Shown: positions 54,669 to 63,983 of the stretch, one piece after another | Numbering within the stretch: the stretch's first letter is position 1 | Layout: the number at the start of each line of letters is the position of its first letter | NCBI RefSeq assembly: GCF_004364285.1 | Contig: NZ_SOBE01000002.1 | Coordinates: 310,001-374,000, forward strand | Source of the DNA: Frigoribacterium sp. PhB116 | GTDB taxonomy: Bacteria; Actinomycetota; Actinomycetes; Actinomycetales; Microbacteriaceae | Direction of reading: 5' to 3' | Length of the DNA: 64,000 nucleotides | Made by a program: the position numbers and the translations under genes | The notes under the pieces: generated by a model | Told to the model about the DNA's origin: nothing | Database searches by the model: none | What the model saw: only the letters and a program-made list of their open reading frames with translations

Positions 54669-55277
54669 ATGGTCGATCTCACCGCGCCCGAGCTGCCCTC
54701 CCTCACGCCCGGTGCGCGCCGCCTCCTCGACGCCGCCTCCGGCCTCTTCTACGACCGCGGCGTCCACGCCGTCGGCGTCGACACGATCGCCGAGGCGGCC
54801 GGCGTCACGAAGAAGACCCTCTACGACCGCTTCGGCTCGAAGGAGGCGCTGGTCGTCTCGTACCTGCAGCACCGCGACGCGAGATGGCGCGCCCACCTCG
54901 CCGCCGAGCTGGCCCGCACGCCCGAGCCCGGCCCCGAGCGGGTGCTCGCGGTCTTCGACGCGACGCTCACCTGGGCCGCCGACAACTCGCCCAAGGGCTG
55001 CGGCGTGATCAACGCGCGCGCGGAGGTGGGCGGCCCGGACGACGGCGGGCCGGTGCTGCCCGAGCTCACCCGGCAGAAGCGCTGGATGCTCGCCCTGGTC
55101 GCCGACCTCCTCGCGGAGGCGGGGCTCGGGCGGGACGACGACGGCGCCCTCGCGCGGCAGCTGATGCTGCTGCACGAGGGCGCCCTCGTCACGCTCGGGA
55201 TGGCGACCTTCCCCAGGCCGGTCGAGACGGCGCGGGACCTCGCCGCGGTGCTGATCGCCGGCGCCCGTCGCCCCTGA
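54669..55277 (+). CDS. TetR family transcriptional regulator
   Basis: A 202-residue regulator. The N-terminal helix-turn-helix reads RRLLDAASGLFYDRGVHAVG, then VDTIAEAAGVTKKTLYDRFG and SKEALVVSYLQ. The C-terminal ligand domain has a Cys in SPKGCGVINARAEVGG typical of an AcrR/YxaF-like group. It presumably represses itself and the divergent exporter gene; the inducer is probably an exporter substrate. Confidence 0.9.
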   Translation: MVDLTAPELPSLTPGARRLLDAASGLFYDRGVHAVGVDTIAEAAGVTKKTLYDRFGSKEALVVSYLQHRDARWRAHLAAELARTPEPGPERVLAVFDATLTWAADNSPKGCGVINARAEVGGPDDGGPVLPELTRQKRWMLALVADLLAEAGLGRDDDGALARQLMLLHEGALVTLGMATFPRPVETARDLAAVLIAGARRP

Positions 55278-55286
55278 ACGGCCCCG

Positions 55287-55556
55287 GCCTCCGGGGACCG
55301 TCACGACGCCTCCGCCGAGGACGGCGAACGCGACGATCGTGAGCCCGGCGCCCAGCGCCTCGGTCAGCCAGCGAGGGGCGAGCAGCACGACCGGGAGCAG
55401 GACGAGGCCGGCGACGGCGTACTCGCGCAGCACGTCCCCGGGGAGCACGAGCGCGTGCAGCACGCCGAGTCCGAGCAGGGCGGACAGCACGATGAGCTGG
55501 GCGCTCAGGCCGAAGAGGAAACAGAAGATCGGCACGAACCGCTGCTCGACCAGCAC
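55287..55556 (-). pseudogene. Remnant of a DUF418 (YeiB-type) membrane protein
   Basis: About 90 codons resemble an internal piece of DUF418/YeiB proteins: QRFVPIFCFLFGLSAQL, then LGLGVLHALVLPGDVLREYA and VLLAPRWLTEALG. The N-terminal helix pair and the C-terminal DUF418 domain are missing. An in-frame TGA lies just upstream and the downstream frame runs into antisense of the TetR gene. The internal spacing between the FLFG and LLHALVLPGD-like blocks is also shortened, so the gene has been eroded by deletion. Confidence 0.6.
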
Positions 55557-55592
55557 GCGTCACCAGCGTCGCGGAGCCTCGCCGCGAACGAG

Positions 55593-55640
55593 TCGTCCCC
55601 CCGGATGACGTCGCCGCGGCGCCGTCGTCCGGGGGGACGA
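55593..55640. terminator. 13-base perfect stem
   Basis: TCGTCCCCCCGGA (55593-55605) and TCCGGGGGGACGA (55628-55640) with a GC-rich loop that can pair internally. It lies 14 bases past the stop of the small gene at 55655. Confidence 0.8.
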
Positions 55641-55654
55641 GAGGGGAGAGCTGC

Positions 55655-55873
55655 CTACTTCTCTTCCTGCTTCAGGGCGATGCCGAGGGCGAAGAACGTG
55701 GGCGCCCAGTGGCCGATGAAGATGCCCCAGCGGTCTGACTGCGCCTTGTCGTTCGAGTCCTTGCCCTGCGACGCCAGCCAGGCGACGAGCGCGATGACGA
55801 TGGAGGCGAATCCGCCCCAGTAGGCGTGCTCGCTCTTGACGCCGAGGTCCGAGATGAATTTGACGGGGTTCAT
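55655..55873 (-). CDS. Small two-helix membrane protein
   Basis: A 72-residue protein opening MNPVKFISDLGVKSEHAYWG. Two hydrophobic segments (YWGGFASIVIALVAWLAS and RWGIFIGHWAPTFFALGIAL) are separated by a charged turn. AGGAGAA precedes ATG 55873. The His-rich start and the WAPTFFALG ending recur, from memory, in actinomycete small membrane proteins of unknown function. Confidence 0.75.
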   Translation of the reverse strand: MNPVKFISDLGVKSEHAYWGGFASIVIALVAWLASQGKDSNDKAQSDRWGIFIGHWAPTFFALGIALKQEEK

Positions 55874-56041
55874 GGTGTTCTCCTGCAGGTCGTGGACGAT
55901 CCGATGACGACAATCCACTCCCTCAGGCTGTGAGCGGCGTGCCAGGTCGGGGTGCACCTCCGAGTAGGCCGTCGACAGGCGTCCTCGTACCCCGACGCGT
56001 ACCCCGGTCCACGCCCCGAGGGCGCAGCGGGGCTCCTGCCG

Positions 56042-57190
56042 TCAGTACTGCAGCAGCGTCGACGTGAAGGTCGCGCCCTCGTCCGTCACGTCCGGGATGA
56101 CCCCCTGGACGGGGACCCGCACGGAGCCCACCGAGTTGAAGGTGCCGGTGGAGCCCGCGCCGTCGCTGACCGTCGAGGTGAAGACGGCCGACCCCTCCGT
56201 CGTGGCCTCGACCTGCCAGCCCTGGCTCGTCCAGTCGCCGATCTCGTAGACGGGCGTCGTCTCGAGCGTCCACTTCTGGTCGGTCAGCGTGTAGCCGGTC
56301 GGCTCGTTGAGGATCTGGAAGCTGCAGCCGGCGGGCTTGAGGTCGGGACTGGCGACGCACGCGGCGAGCCACGCGTCGACGGCGGCGCGTGCCGACGCCT
56401 GGCCCGTGTCGGTCAGCGTCGCGACGAGCGTGGCGGGGCTGCCGGGCGAGGAGGCGCCGGTCGCGATCCCGACGACGTCGTCCGCCGCGTAGGCGCCCGC
56501 CCCGTCGAGCGTGGCGGGGTAGCTGCCGGGGAACGCCCGCAGCTCGACCGTGTCGCCCTCGGCTCCGGCGTGGGGCACCTCGACGCCGGCCGCCGTCACG
56601 ACGGCGGCGTCGGGCGCGCCGACCTGGACGGTGAGGGTGCCGAGCTCGACGGGCGTGAGCGTCCAACGGTCGAAGATGAGGAGGTCGGTGCCGTCCTTCT
56701 CGAGCGTGAACTGCTGGTCGTACACGGCGCCCGCCTCGCCGCCCTGCTGGACGACGGCGTAGACGGCGGCCGTGTCGCCGTCGACGCGCGAGCCGGTCAC
56801 GCGCCAGCCCGTGACCCCGTCGGTGACGCCCGCGTAGGCGTCGTTCGTGAGGAGCACGTCGCCGTCGCCGACCTCGGTGCCGTCGAGCGACATCGCCTGC
56901 TCGACGTCGCCCTGCTGCACCGCGTCGAGGTAGGCCATGACGGCGGCCTGCGGCTGGTGCGTGGCGGCCGTGCGGCCCACCACGACGGCGGCGGCGACGC
57001 CGAGCGCAAAGAGCACGGCGGCCCCGCCGACCAGCAGCGTGCGACGACGGCTCCAGCCGCGACGCCCGCTCGGCGACGGCGACGGCGACGGCGAGGGGGA
57101 CGGCGACGGCTCGTGCGGTCCCGGCGACGGCCTTCCGCTCGCCCCCGGTGCGGTCTGGCCCGCGGCCTGCGGCAGTGCGTCGTCGCTCAT
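56042..57190 (-). CDS. Membrane-anchored extracytoplasmic protein of the type VII cluster
   Basis: A 382-residue protein. A cytoplasmic tail with a Ser-Pro repeat (about residues 28-41) leads to one helix (TLLVGGAAVLFALGVAAAVV, about 51-71), then a large extracellular part with an NTF2-like start (PQAAVMAYLDAVQQGDVEQA) and strand-rich domains; two cysteines near residue 290 may pair. AGGGGGA before the ATG is a good site, and the gene starts 13 bases after eccC, so it is the last gene of the secretion operon. Its role is unknown. Confidence 0.72.
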   Translation of the reverse strand: MSDDALPQAAGQTAPGASGRPSPGPHEPSPSPSPSPSPSPSGRRGWSRRRTLLVGGAAVLFALGVAAAVVVGRTAATHQPQAAVMAYLDAVQQGDVEQAMSLDGTEVGDGDVLLTNDAYAGVTDGVTGWRVTGSRVDGDTAAVYAVVQQGGEAGAVYDQQFTLEKDGTDLLIFDRWTLTPVELGTLTVQVGAPDAAVVTAAGVEVPHAGAEGDTVELRAFPGSYPATLDGAGAYAADDVVGIATGASSPGSPATLVATLTDTGQASARAAVDAWLAACVASPDLKPAGCSFQILNEPTGYTLTDQKWTLETTPVYEIGDWTSQGWQVEATTEGSAVFTSTVSDGAGSTGTFNSVGSVRVPVQGVIPDVTDEGATFTSTLLQY

Positions 57191-57203
57191 CTGGTCCCCC
57201 TGG

Positions 57204-60200
57204 TCAGTCGTGACCGGCCAACACTACCGCCGCCCTCGTCGGCGCCACGGGCACCTGCACGGTGAGGGGCTCGCCGCTGCCGAGGTGCACCAGCGCCCGC
57301 CCGGGGACGACTCGCGACGACACCATCGACCGTGTCACCCGGACGCCGACCAGGTCGCCGTCGAGGGTCGCCTGCGGGCTGAGCAGCGCCCCGCGGCGGT
57401 TCTTCTTCGCCTCGACCTGCCAGCCGGAGAAGCCCGCGCAGAGGCCGTTCGCGTTGCCGCCGAGCACGAGCGCCCGGCGGTGGTCGGCCGCCGACTGCAC
57501 GAACGCGCGGAGCCACTGCTTCGCGCTGACGTCGAGCAGCAGCTCGCCGTCGTCGACGATCAGCGCCACCGGCCTGCCGTCGGGCGCGAGCAGGGGCGCG
57601 AGGTCGTCCTCGACGAGGTCCGAGCCGGTCAGCACGCCCCGGACGCCGGGGTGCCCGGCCAGCCCGCGGAGGGGCGAGGGGCGCGGGGCTGCGACGACGA
57701 TCTCGGTGCCGGCCCGCAGCAGCGACTCGGCGATGGTGAGCAGCATCGTGCTGCGGCCGCTCCGCGACGGGCCGGCCACGACGAAGGTCGGGGCGTCCGC
57801 CTCGAGGTCGATGCCCTGCGCCGTCATCTCGTCGCCGCCCACGCCGACGAGGGCCCAGAGGGGGCGGCTGGCGTCGGCACCGGCCAGCTCGAGCGCCGCG
57901 TCGAGGTCGAGCTGGCTCGGCAGGTCGTCCACCCGCAGGGGGGAGGTGCGGCGGAGTCCCCGCGGCTCGACCGCCTGCAGGCGCTCGGCCAGCGCGCGCA
58001 CGGCGGCCACCTGGGCCTGGCCGCTGACGTCGTCGCCGAGCACGCCGACCTGCACCTCGACGCCGCTGCCGGAGCGGAAGCCCCGGCCCGGGCCGATCTC
58101 GGCGGGCAGCGTCTTGTGGTCGATCGTGGCGAGGCTGTAGTCGAGCCGGTCGGTGAGCCGCAGCACGACCTTGTCGTCGGTGAGCACCGCCATCCGGCTG
58201 GTCAACAGCGACCGGTCGCCCGAGATGACGAGGTGCAGGCCCGCACCGGCCCCGTCGCGGAGCATGGCCTGCACCGAGTCGGTCAGCCGCCCGCCGTCGA
58301 GCTCGCCGAGGGTGCCGACGAAGTTCTCCCACCGGTCGATCAGCACGAGCACGTGGGGCAGCCGGTCCCCGGGTGCGGCCGTGGCCCGCTGCTCGGCGAT
58401 GTTGGCGACGCCGGCGGTCCCGATCACCTCGTGCCGCCTCCCCATCTCGGCGACGAGGCGGTCGATCAGCCGGGTCGACCGCTCGAGCTGGGTGCGCTGC
58501 GCGATCGCGCCCGTGTGCGGGAACCCCGACAGCGACGTGATGCCGCCGTTGCCGCAGTCGAGGCCGTAGAGGTGCAGGTCGTCGCTCGACACCGCGGAGG
58601 CGGCCGCCGCAGCGATGCTCCGCAGCGCCTGCGAGCGACCGGAACCGGGGGCGCCGACGACGTAGAGGTGCCCGAGCTGGTCGAGGTCGATCGTGGCGGC
58701 GCGCTGCTCCTGCCGGTCGGGCAGGTCCTCGGTGCCCCAGCGGAAGGCGAGGGGCGCGCCCTGGCCGGCCCGCGCCTCCGGCGGGACCAGGTCGAGCGGC
58801 ACGACGGCCTCGAGGGGCGGCAGCCACGGGCTGCGCTGACGACCGAGGCCCGACAGCTCCGTGGCCCGGCGCAGGGCCCCGACGAGCACGGTCAGGTCGG
58901 TCTCGACCGCGGTCGCCCCGGTGGCGGGCCGGGTCGGCAGGGCGAGGGCGGCGTCGCGCCAGTCGAAGAGGCGGACGAACGGGGGAGCCGTCGTGCCGTC
59001 GCTGTCGAGGGCACTCCGGCCGCCGACGCGGGCCGACTGGAACGGCACGACCGACGAGTGCCCGAGGCGCGCGTAGGCACGGCCGGGCAGCGACTTGGCG
59101 ATGCGCGCCGCGTCGGGCACGTCGATCACGTCCGAGCTCTCGCCCGTGTCGGTCATGCGCAGGGCCACCCGCAGGTTCGTGTTCGCGCGGATCTCGGGAC
59201 TGATCACGCCCGACGGCCGCTGCGTCGCGAGGATGAGGTGCACGCCGAGCGACCGGCCGCGCTGGGCGATGCCGACGAGCCCGCTGACGAAGTCGGGCAG
59301 CTCCTTCGCCAGGGCGGCGAACTCGTCGATGACGATCAGGAGGCGCGGCAGGCGCTCGCCGAGCCCGCCTCGGGCCAGGTGCTCGTCGTGGTCCTCGACG
59401 TCCTTCGCGCCCGAGGCGGCCAGGACGTGCTCCCGCCGCGTCAGCTCGGACCGCAGCGACCGCAGCGCCCGCTCGACGAGGTGGCTGTCGAGGTCGGTGA
59501 CGAGGCCGACCGTGTGCGGCAGGTCGGCGACGGCCGCGAACGCCGCGCCTCCCTTGTAGTCGACGAGCACGAACGTCATGGCGTCGGGCCGGTTCTCGAC
59601 GGCCAGCGACGCGACGAGCGTCTGGAGGAACTCGGACTTGCCCGACCCGGTGGTGCCCGCGACGAGGCCGTGCGGGCCGTCCGAGACCAGGTCGATCGAG
59701 AACGGGCCGTCGATCGAGACCCCGACGACCGCCGAGGTCGAGGCCCCGCCGTCGCGCCGCCAGCGCTCGGCGAGCAGCTCGCCGGTGGGGTGCTCGAGGC
59801 CGAGGACGGGCAGCAGCGCCGCCGAGTCGGGCACGAGGCCCGCGGTCTCGCTCGAGCTGAGGTCGCGGATCGGCGACAGGTCGCGCGCGACGTCGTCGTA
59901 CCAGTCGTCGACGACGAGGTCGGCCAGCACGTCGTCGAGGTCGGCCCGGCCCTGCTCGCGCACCGTCAGCCGCGTGTCGGCGTGCTGCACGACGGTCGCC
60001 GTGCACTCCTCGGGCAGCTGCCACTCCTCGGCGTCGAGGCAGACGACGCGGATCCCGTGCTCGGGACCGTCGCGCAGCAGCCCCACCACGCCGGGCATGG
60101 CGCGCAGGCGTCGGGCGCCGTCGAGCACCACGACGTACTCGGGCGAGAACCGGGCCGGGCGGGAGGAGTGCGACGCCGTCGACGCCGCCCGCCTCTCCTG

Positions 60201-61604
60201 CAGCACGAGCGAGAGCTCGGCCAGGCGCCGGCCGATCGTCTCGCCGTCCGCGCCGATCGCCGCCAGGGCGTCGTCGCCGTCGCCCGGGCGCGCGTGCGGC
60301 AGCCAGGTCGTCCACTCCCACGCCGGCAGCGACGCCACCGAGGTCAGCACCACGAGCCGCACGTCGTGCGGGCTCTGCGCCACGGCGAGCTGGCCCACCA
60401 GCCAGCGGCCGAGGAGGCGCGGGCGGCTCCCGGCACCGGCCACGCCCAGCACGCCGGTGCGGGCCAGCGACAGCACGACGGGCACCTGCCGCGTCGTGCC
60501 GGTGGCCGTGCTCCGCTGGTCGGTCGAGCGCTCGTCCTGGATCTCGACCGTGCTCGGCAGGTCGGCCGTGCCGACGCGGACGTGCAGGTGGTCGGGGTCG
60601 GTCGGGCGGCGTTCCCAGAGCCGGTGCGTGGGCACGCGGGCCGCGGTGCGCAGCTCGGCCGCGTCGGCGGCTCGCGTGCGTCGACGGTCGCGCTCGGCGT
60701 CGATCGAGTCGTCGACCCAGCCCTCGATGCGCGCCACGAGCTCGCGGTGCTCGGCGAGTGCCTTGCCGTGGCTCTTCTTGCCGTTGCGGCGGTTCGTGAC
60801 CGTCGTGCCGATCATCATGATCGGCGACATGAAGGCGAACATCAGGTAGAACGCGTGCTGGAACGCCACGGCCATCACGATCCCGAAGACCGCCGGCACG
60901 GCCGCCATGATCCAGGGCAGGGGCGAGCGTTGAGGCGGGGCGGGCACCCGGGGGATCACGTACTTCACCGGCGGCGTCGGCGGCAGCAGGCGCGGCGGGC
61001 GGTTGAAGTCGACCCAGCCCGAGTCGGGCGCGCGCAGCAACACGACGTCCGGGACGGTCGCGGGCAGCGCGGCGAGCACGGACTCGCCGAGGCGCAGCCG
61101 GGCCTCGGGCGGCCACGGCGTCCACTCGTCCCCGAGCGGCTCCTCCTCGAGCAGGGCCGGGGCGGCCGCGCCGCCGACGCCCTCGGGCAGCACGGCACGC
61201 ACGCGGACGGCTGCGTCGAACGAGACGTCGACCTCGGCGACGGCGGGCAGGTCGGCGACGCCGGTGACCAGGTGCCCGTCCGGGTCGACGGCGAGGAGGG
61301 TCCGGCCGACGACGAGCGGCGCGGAGCGGCCGGCCCCGACGCCGCCGACGAGGCGCAGGTCGACGACGCCGGGGGCGGCACGGCCGGGAGGCGCGGAGCC
61401 GACGTGCAGGAGCGCCCCGTCGAGCAGGCCGCTCGTCGCGAAGGTCGCCTGCTCGTCGACCCCCTCGGGCATCCGCGAGACGGTGCCGACCTCGCGGCCG
61501 ATCGCGTCGAGCACGAGCGCGAGCGGCGTCTCGCCGGGCGCGTCGACGACGAGGTCGGAGCGCGTCCCGGCGACGTCGTCGGAGACGGTGAGGACGACCC
61601 TCAT
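57204..61604 (-). CDS. eccC: Type VII secretion FtsK/SpoIIIE ATPase, EccC
   Basis: The motor of an ESX-like secretion system, 1466 residues in one chain (EccCa-EccCb fused). Residues 1-200 are a strand-rich N-terminus and two helices lie at about 229-268. Three ATPase domains follow: the first has a standard Walker A (GTTGSGKS, 650-657) and LPRLLIVIDEFAALAKELPD as Walker B, the second and third have GAPGSGRS and GPSRSGRS with Arg in place of Lys. This matches the pattern where only the first domain hydrolyses fast. ATG 61604 overlaps the upstream stop by 4 bases. Confidence 0.93.
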   Translation of the reverse strand: MRVVLTVSDDVAGTRSDLVVDAPGETPLALVLDAIGREVGTVSRMPEGVDEQATFATSGLLDGALLHVGSAPPGRAAPGVVDLRLVGGVGAGRSAPLVVGRTLLAVDPDGHLVTGVADLPAVAEVDVSFDAAVRVRAVLPEGVGGAAAPALLEEEPLGDEWTPWPPEARLRLGESVLAALPATVPDVVLLRAPDSGWVDFNRPPRLLPPTPPVKYVIPRVPAPPQRSPLPWIMAAVPAVFGIVMAVAFQHAFYLMFAFMSPIMMIGTTVTNRRNGKKSHGKALAEHRELVARIEGWVDDSIDAERDRRRTRAADAAELRTAARVPTHRLWERRPTDPDHLHVRVGTADLPSTVEIQDERSTDQRSTATGTTRQVPVVLSLARTGVLGVAGAGSRPRLLGRWLVGQLAVAQSPHDVRLVVLTSVASLPAWEWTTWLPHARPGDGDDALAAIGADGETIGRRLAELSLVLQERRAASTASHSSRPARFSPEYVVVLDGARRLRAMPGVVGLLRDGPEHGIRVVCLDAEEWQLPEECTATVVQHADTRLTVREQGRADLDDVLADLVVDDWYDDVARDLSPIRDLSSSETAGLVPDSAALLPVLGLEHPTGELLAERWRRDGGASTSAVVGVSIDGPFSIDLVSDGPHGLVAGTTGSGKSEFLQTLVASLAVENRPDAMTFVLVDYKGGAAFAAVADLPHTVGLVTDLDSHLVERALRSLRSELTRREHVLAASGAKDVEDHDEHLARGGLGERLPRLLIVIDEFAALAKELPDFVSGLVGIAQRGRSLGVHLILATQRPSGVISPEIRANTNLRVALRMTDTGESSDVIDVPDAARIAKSLPGRAYARLGHSSVVPFQSARVGGRSALDSDGTTAPPFVRLFDWRDAALALPTRPATGATAVETDLTVLVGALRRATELSGLGRQRSPWLPPLEAVVPLDLVPPEARAGQGAPLAFRWGTEDLPDRQEQRAATIDLDQLGHLYVVGAPGSGRSQALRSIAAAAASAVSSDDLHLYGLDCGNGGITSLSGFPHTGAIAQRTQLERSTRLIDRLVAEMGRRHEVIGTAGVANIAEQRATAAPGDRLPHVLVLIDRWENFVGTLGELDGGRLTDSVQAMLRDGAGAGLHLVISGDRSLLTSRMAVLTDDKVVLRLTDRLDYSLATIDHKTLPAEIGPGRGFRSGSGVEVQVGVLGDDVSGQAQVAAVRALAERLQAVEPRGLRRTSPLRVDDLPSQLDLDAALELAGADASRPLWALVGVGGDEMTAQGIDLEADAPTFVVAGPSRSGRSTMLLTIAESLLRAGTEIVVAAPRPSPLRGLAGHPGVRGVLTGSDLVEDDLAPLLAPDGRPVALIVDDGELLLDVSAKQWLRAFVQSAADHRRALVLGGNANGLCAGFSGWQVEAKKNRRGALLSPQATLDGDLVGVRVTRSMVSSRVVPGRALVHLGSGEPLTVQVPVAPTRAAVVLAGHD

Positions 61605-62686
61605 CGGGTCGCCACGGCGTCGCCCGGGCGGGCGGCGCCTCCTCTGCTCGCGTCGCGCCGACGGCCGGCCGGGGCCGTCCCCGGGGCGACCGGCAGGGAG
61701 GGCACGGACGGCGACGACGGAGCGCCCTCGGCGGCGGGCCGCGGCAGCCCGGCCGGCACGGCCACGGCGTCGTGGCCGTTCAGCGCGACGTCGACCCAGC
61801 GCAGCTCGCCGACGGCGTCGCCGACCAGCGTGCCGTCGCGGCGCGCGGTCAGCTGCCAGCGCACCTGGTCGTGGTGGGCGAGGAGCACGACCCCCCAGCC
61901 GTTCTCGGGTCGCTCGAGGGCGGAGCGGAGGGCGGTCCAGGCCGAGGCCGAGGGCACCTCCGAGAGGAACAGCACCCCCGAGGAGGCGCCCGTCACGACG
62001 ACGTCGAGGGCGTCGTCGAGCGACAGCAGGGCACCGGCCGCCACCTCGTCGTCGCGGACGCCGACGCGCAGCACCGCCGTCGACCGGCTCCAGGGCGAGG
62101 TGGCGAGCTGGTCGGCGATCCGGCGCGCGACGGCCAGGCGGGCGGACCGGTCGCCGTCGATCCCGAGGACGCCGTGCAGCGCGTGCAGCCCGACGAGCAC
62201 ACGGCCCTCGGCGGACGACCCGAGCGCGACGACCGTCGCGAGGCCCTCGGGGCGCCGCGCCGGCAGCGCCTCGAGCTGCACGAGCTCGACGGGGGCCGAC
62301 CAGCGGCGGCCGTCGCGGCTCGTGCTCCACGGGGCGGGCGGCGCGACGGTGGGCGTGACGAGGTCGACGTCGATCCGCTCGGAGCCGACCACGACGCGGG
62401 CGAGCCCGGGGAACACCACGTGCTCGCGCTCGCACGACGCGAGCAGCACGCGCAGCGCGCGGTCGGCGGCCCAGGTCGCCGAGGGGTCGCCGCGCACGTC
62501 GTCGGCCCAGGCGACGGCCTCGACCTTGACGACCCGGCGCGACGCGACCCAGACCGGGATCGTGAACGCGAGCACCGCGACCGTGAGCAGCACCGCGACC
62601 GTGAGGGCCAGGTCGCCGAACGGCTCGAGCATCGGGGGCAGGTCGACCGCGAGGGCCGTGGGCGTCACCGCGCCGACGACCGTCAC
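61601..62686 (-). CDS. Type VII secretion-associated membrane protein
   Basis: A 361-residue protein with one strong helix pair near the N-terminus (ALTVAVLLTVAVLAFTIPVW, about 26-46) followed by a long soluble part with strand-rich and helical segments, ending in an Ala/Pro tail. GTG 62686 overlaps the upstream stop and its own stop overlaps eccC. The layout (short N-terminal membrane anchor plus cytoplasmic or external domain) recalls EccE, but I cannot assign it. Confidence 0.72.
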   Translation of the reverse strand: MTVVGAVTPTALAVDLPPMLEPFGDLALTVAVLLTVAVLAFTIPVWVASRRVVKVEAVAWADDVRGDPSATWAADRALRVLLASCEREHVVFPGLARVVVGSERIDVDLVTPTVAPPAPWSTSRDGRRWSAPVELVQLEALPARRPEGLATVVALGSSAEGRVLVGLHALHGVLGIDGDRSARLAVARRIADQLATSPWSRSTAVLRVGVRDDEVAAGALLSLDDALDVVVTGASSGVLFLSEVPSASAWTALRSALERPENGWGVVLLAHHDQVRWQLTARRDGTLVGDAVGELRWVDVALNGHDAVAVPAGLPRPAAEGAPSSPSVPSLPVAPGTAPAGRRRDASRGGAARPGDAVATR

Positions 62687-63372
62687 CGCGCCTCCTCGGC
62701 GGCCGCGACGGCGAGCTCGACCGCGGTCGGGTCCTCGCCCGGCACGTCGGTCCAGCGGAACGTGGTCATGATCGAGTCGAACAGCTCGACGAGGGCGTCG
62801 GCGAGGCGCTCGCTCGGCTCGTCGCCGTAGACGGCCGACCAGGTCAGCACGACCCACCTCCCCGGCCGGTGCGGCACCGAGATCATGTAGACGACGCGTC
62901 TCGACCAGGTGCGCTCCCACGAGCCCTCGGCCTGGTCGGAGGCGATCGTGACGACCGTCCGGGCGGCCGCGGCGCCGTCGACGTCGCGGAGGCCGTCGAG
63001 CTGTCCGGCGTCGCTCAGCAGGTCGGCGACGATGCGCACCGGCTCGGTCTCGGACTCGTCGTCGACCTCGGCCTCGCTGAGGCTGACGGGCAGGGCGAAC
63101 CCGTCGATCGACGCGGGCAGGTAGACGGCGTTCGCGCCGGCCCGCCCCGCCTCCTCGACCGCGTCCGTCAGACGGCGACGCAGCTGGCGTCGCAGCGGCT
63201 CCGCGCTGTCGCGGGGCAGGTCGTCGGGCAGCGCCTCGCGCACGATCCGGTCGACCTCGCGCGCGAGCTGGGCGGTCTGCTCGGCACGTGCCGGCAGCCG
63301 GGCCCAGCCGACGGGCAGGGCCAGGGCGAAGGAGGCGGCGGGCGCCGCCGTGGGGGAGGTCGCGGTGGTCAT
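62683..63372 (-). CDS. Type VII cluster soluble protein of unknown function
   Basis: A 229-residue protein without signal or membrane segment. Notable parts are ALALPVGWARLPARAEQTAQ near the N-terminus, ANAVYLPASIDGFALPVSLS and RRVVYMISVPHRPGRWVVLT. The VGWARLP opening resembles secretion-chaperone-like proteins of actinomycete type VII clusters in general shape. 4-base overlaps with both neighbours. Confidence 0.68.
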   Translation of the reverse strand: MTTATSPTAAPAASFALALPVGWARLPARAEQTAQLAREVDRIVREALPDDLPRDSAEPLRRQLRRRLTDAVEEAGRAGANAVYLPASIDGFALPVSLSEAEVDDESETEPVRIVADLLSDAGQLDGLRDVDGAAAARTVVTIASDQAEGSWERTWSRRVVYMISVPHRPGRWVVLTWSAVYGDEPSERLADALVELFDSIMTTFRWTDVPGEDPTAVELAVAAAEEAR

Positions 63373-63983
63373 CGGCTCGTCTCCTGCAGGTCGTCGGCCC
63401 GGTCGACGAGGCGTACTCGTCCGGCCAGCTCGACGACGGCCGGCGTCTGGAGCGGCACGAGCCCGAGGTCGGTGCTGCGCCACGTGGTGGTCACGTCGAG
63501 GCCGTCTCGTCGCGCGGCGGCGGTGACGGTGACCCAGACGCGGCCCTCGAGGTCGAGGTCGAAGCGGGTCACGACGACGCCGGGGCCGACGTCGTCGGGC
63601 AGCTCGTCGATCAGGGGCGCCTCGAGCGGGGAGCCGCCCCGGGCGCGGCCGAGCTCGAGCAGGTCGGGGGCGTCGTCGCCGGTCAGGCCCGCGTCGACGA
63701 TCACGGGCAGGGGCCAGGCGCCCGGCACCGAGAAGCCGGCGGCGAGGCGGGAGGTCTCGCCCAGCGTGGCCGCCATCGCGAGCAGGCCGTCGAGCGCACC
63801 GTCGACGTCGAGCACGGGGGGCGTGACGCCGCCGGTGCGGTCCACCTCGTCCGAGAACGCGAAGAGGGCCGCGGCCGCCTCCCGCCAAGGGCCGGACGCC
63901 ATGTCGGCGGGCGGCACGATCAGCCAGGCAGGCGGGTCGACGTCGACGACGACCGTCGGGCGGGCCGGGGCCTCACCGGTCAC
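63369..63983 (-). CDS. Type VII cluster protein of unknown function
   Basis: A 204-residue soluble acidic protein opening GEAPARPTVVVDVDPPAWLI. Strands such as GVVVTRFDLDLEGRVWVTVT suggest a beta-rich fold. GTG 63983 overlaps the stop of the upstream gene (GTGA) and its stop overlaps the next start. No family recognised; context links it to secretion. Confidence 0.66.
   Translation of the reverse strand: MTGEAPARPTVVVDVDPPAWLIVPPADMASGPWREAAAALFAFSDEVDRTGGVTPPVLDVDGALDGLLAMAATLGETSRLAAGFSVPGAWPLPVIVDAGLTGDDAPDLLELGRARGGSPLEAPLIDELPDDVGPGVVVTRFDLDLEGRVWVTVTAAARRDGLDVTTTWRSTDLGLVPLQTPAVVELAGRVRLVDRADDLQETSR

Noticed and set aside
57187-61125. A 1.3-kb-codon frame on the minus strand overlapping eccC
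   Set aside because: Arg/Pro/Ala-rich +1 shadow of eccC without motifs.
56937-62771. A very long open frame on the plus strand opposite eccC
   Set aside because: It is Arg/Gly/Ala/Asp-rich with no recognisable domain and mirrors the codon pattern of eccC; extreme GC at third positions keeps antisense frames open. The minus-strand eccC has clear ATPase motifs.
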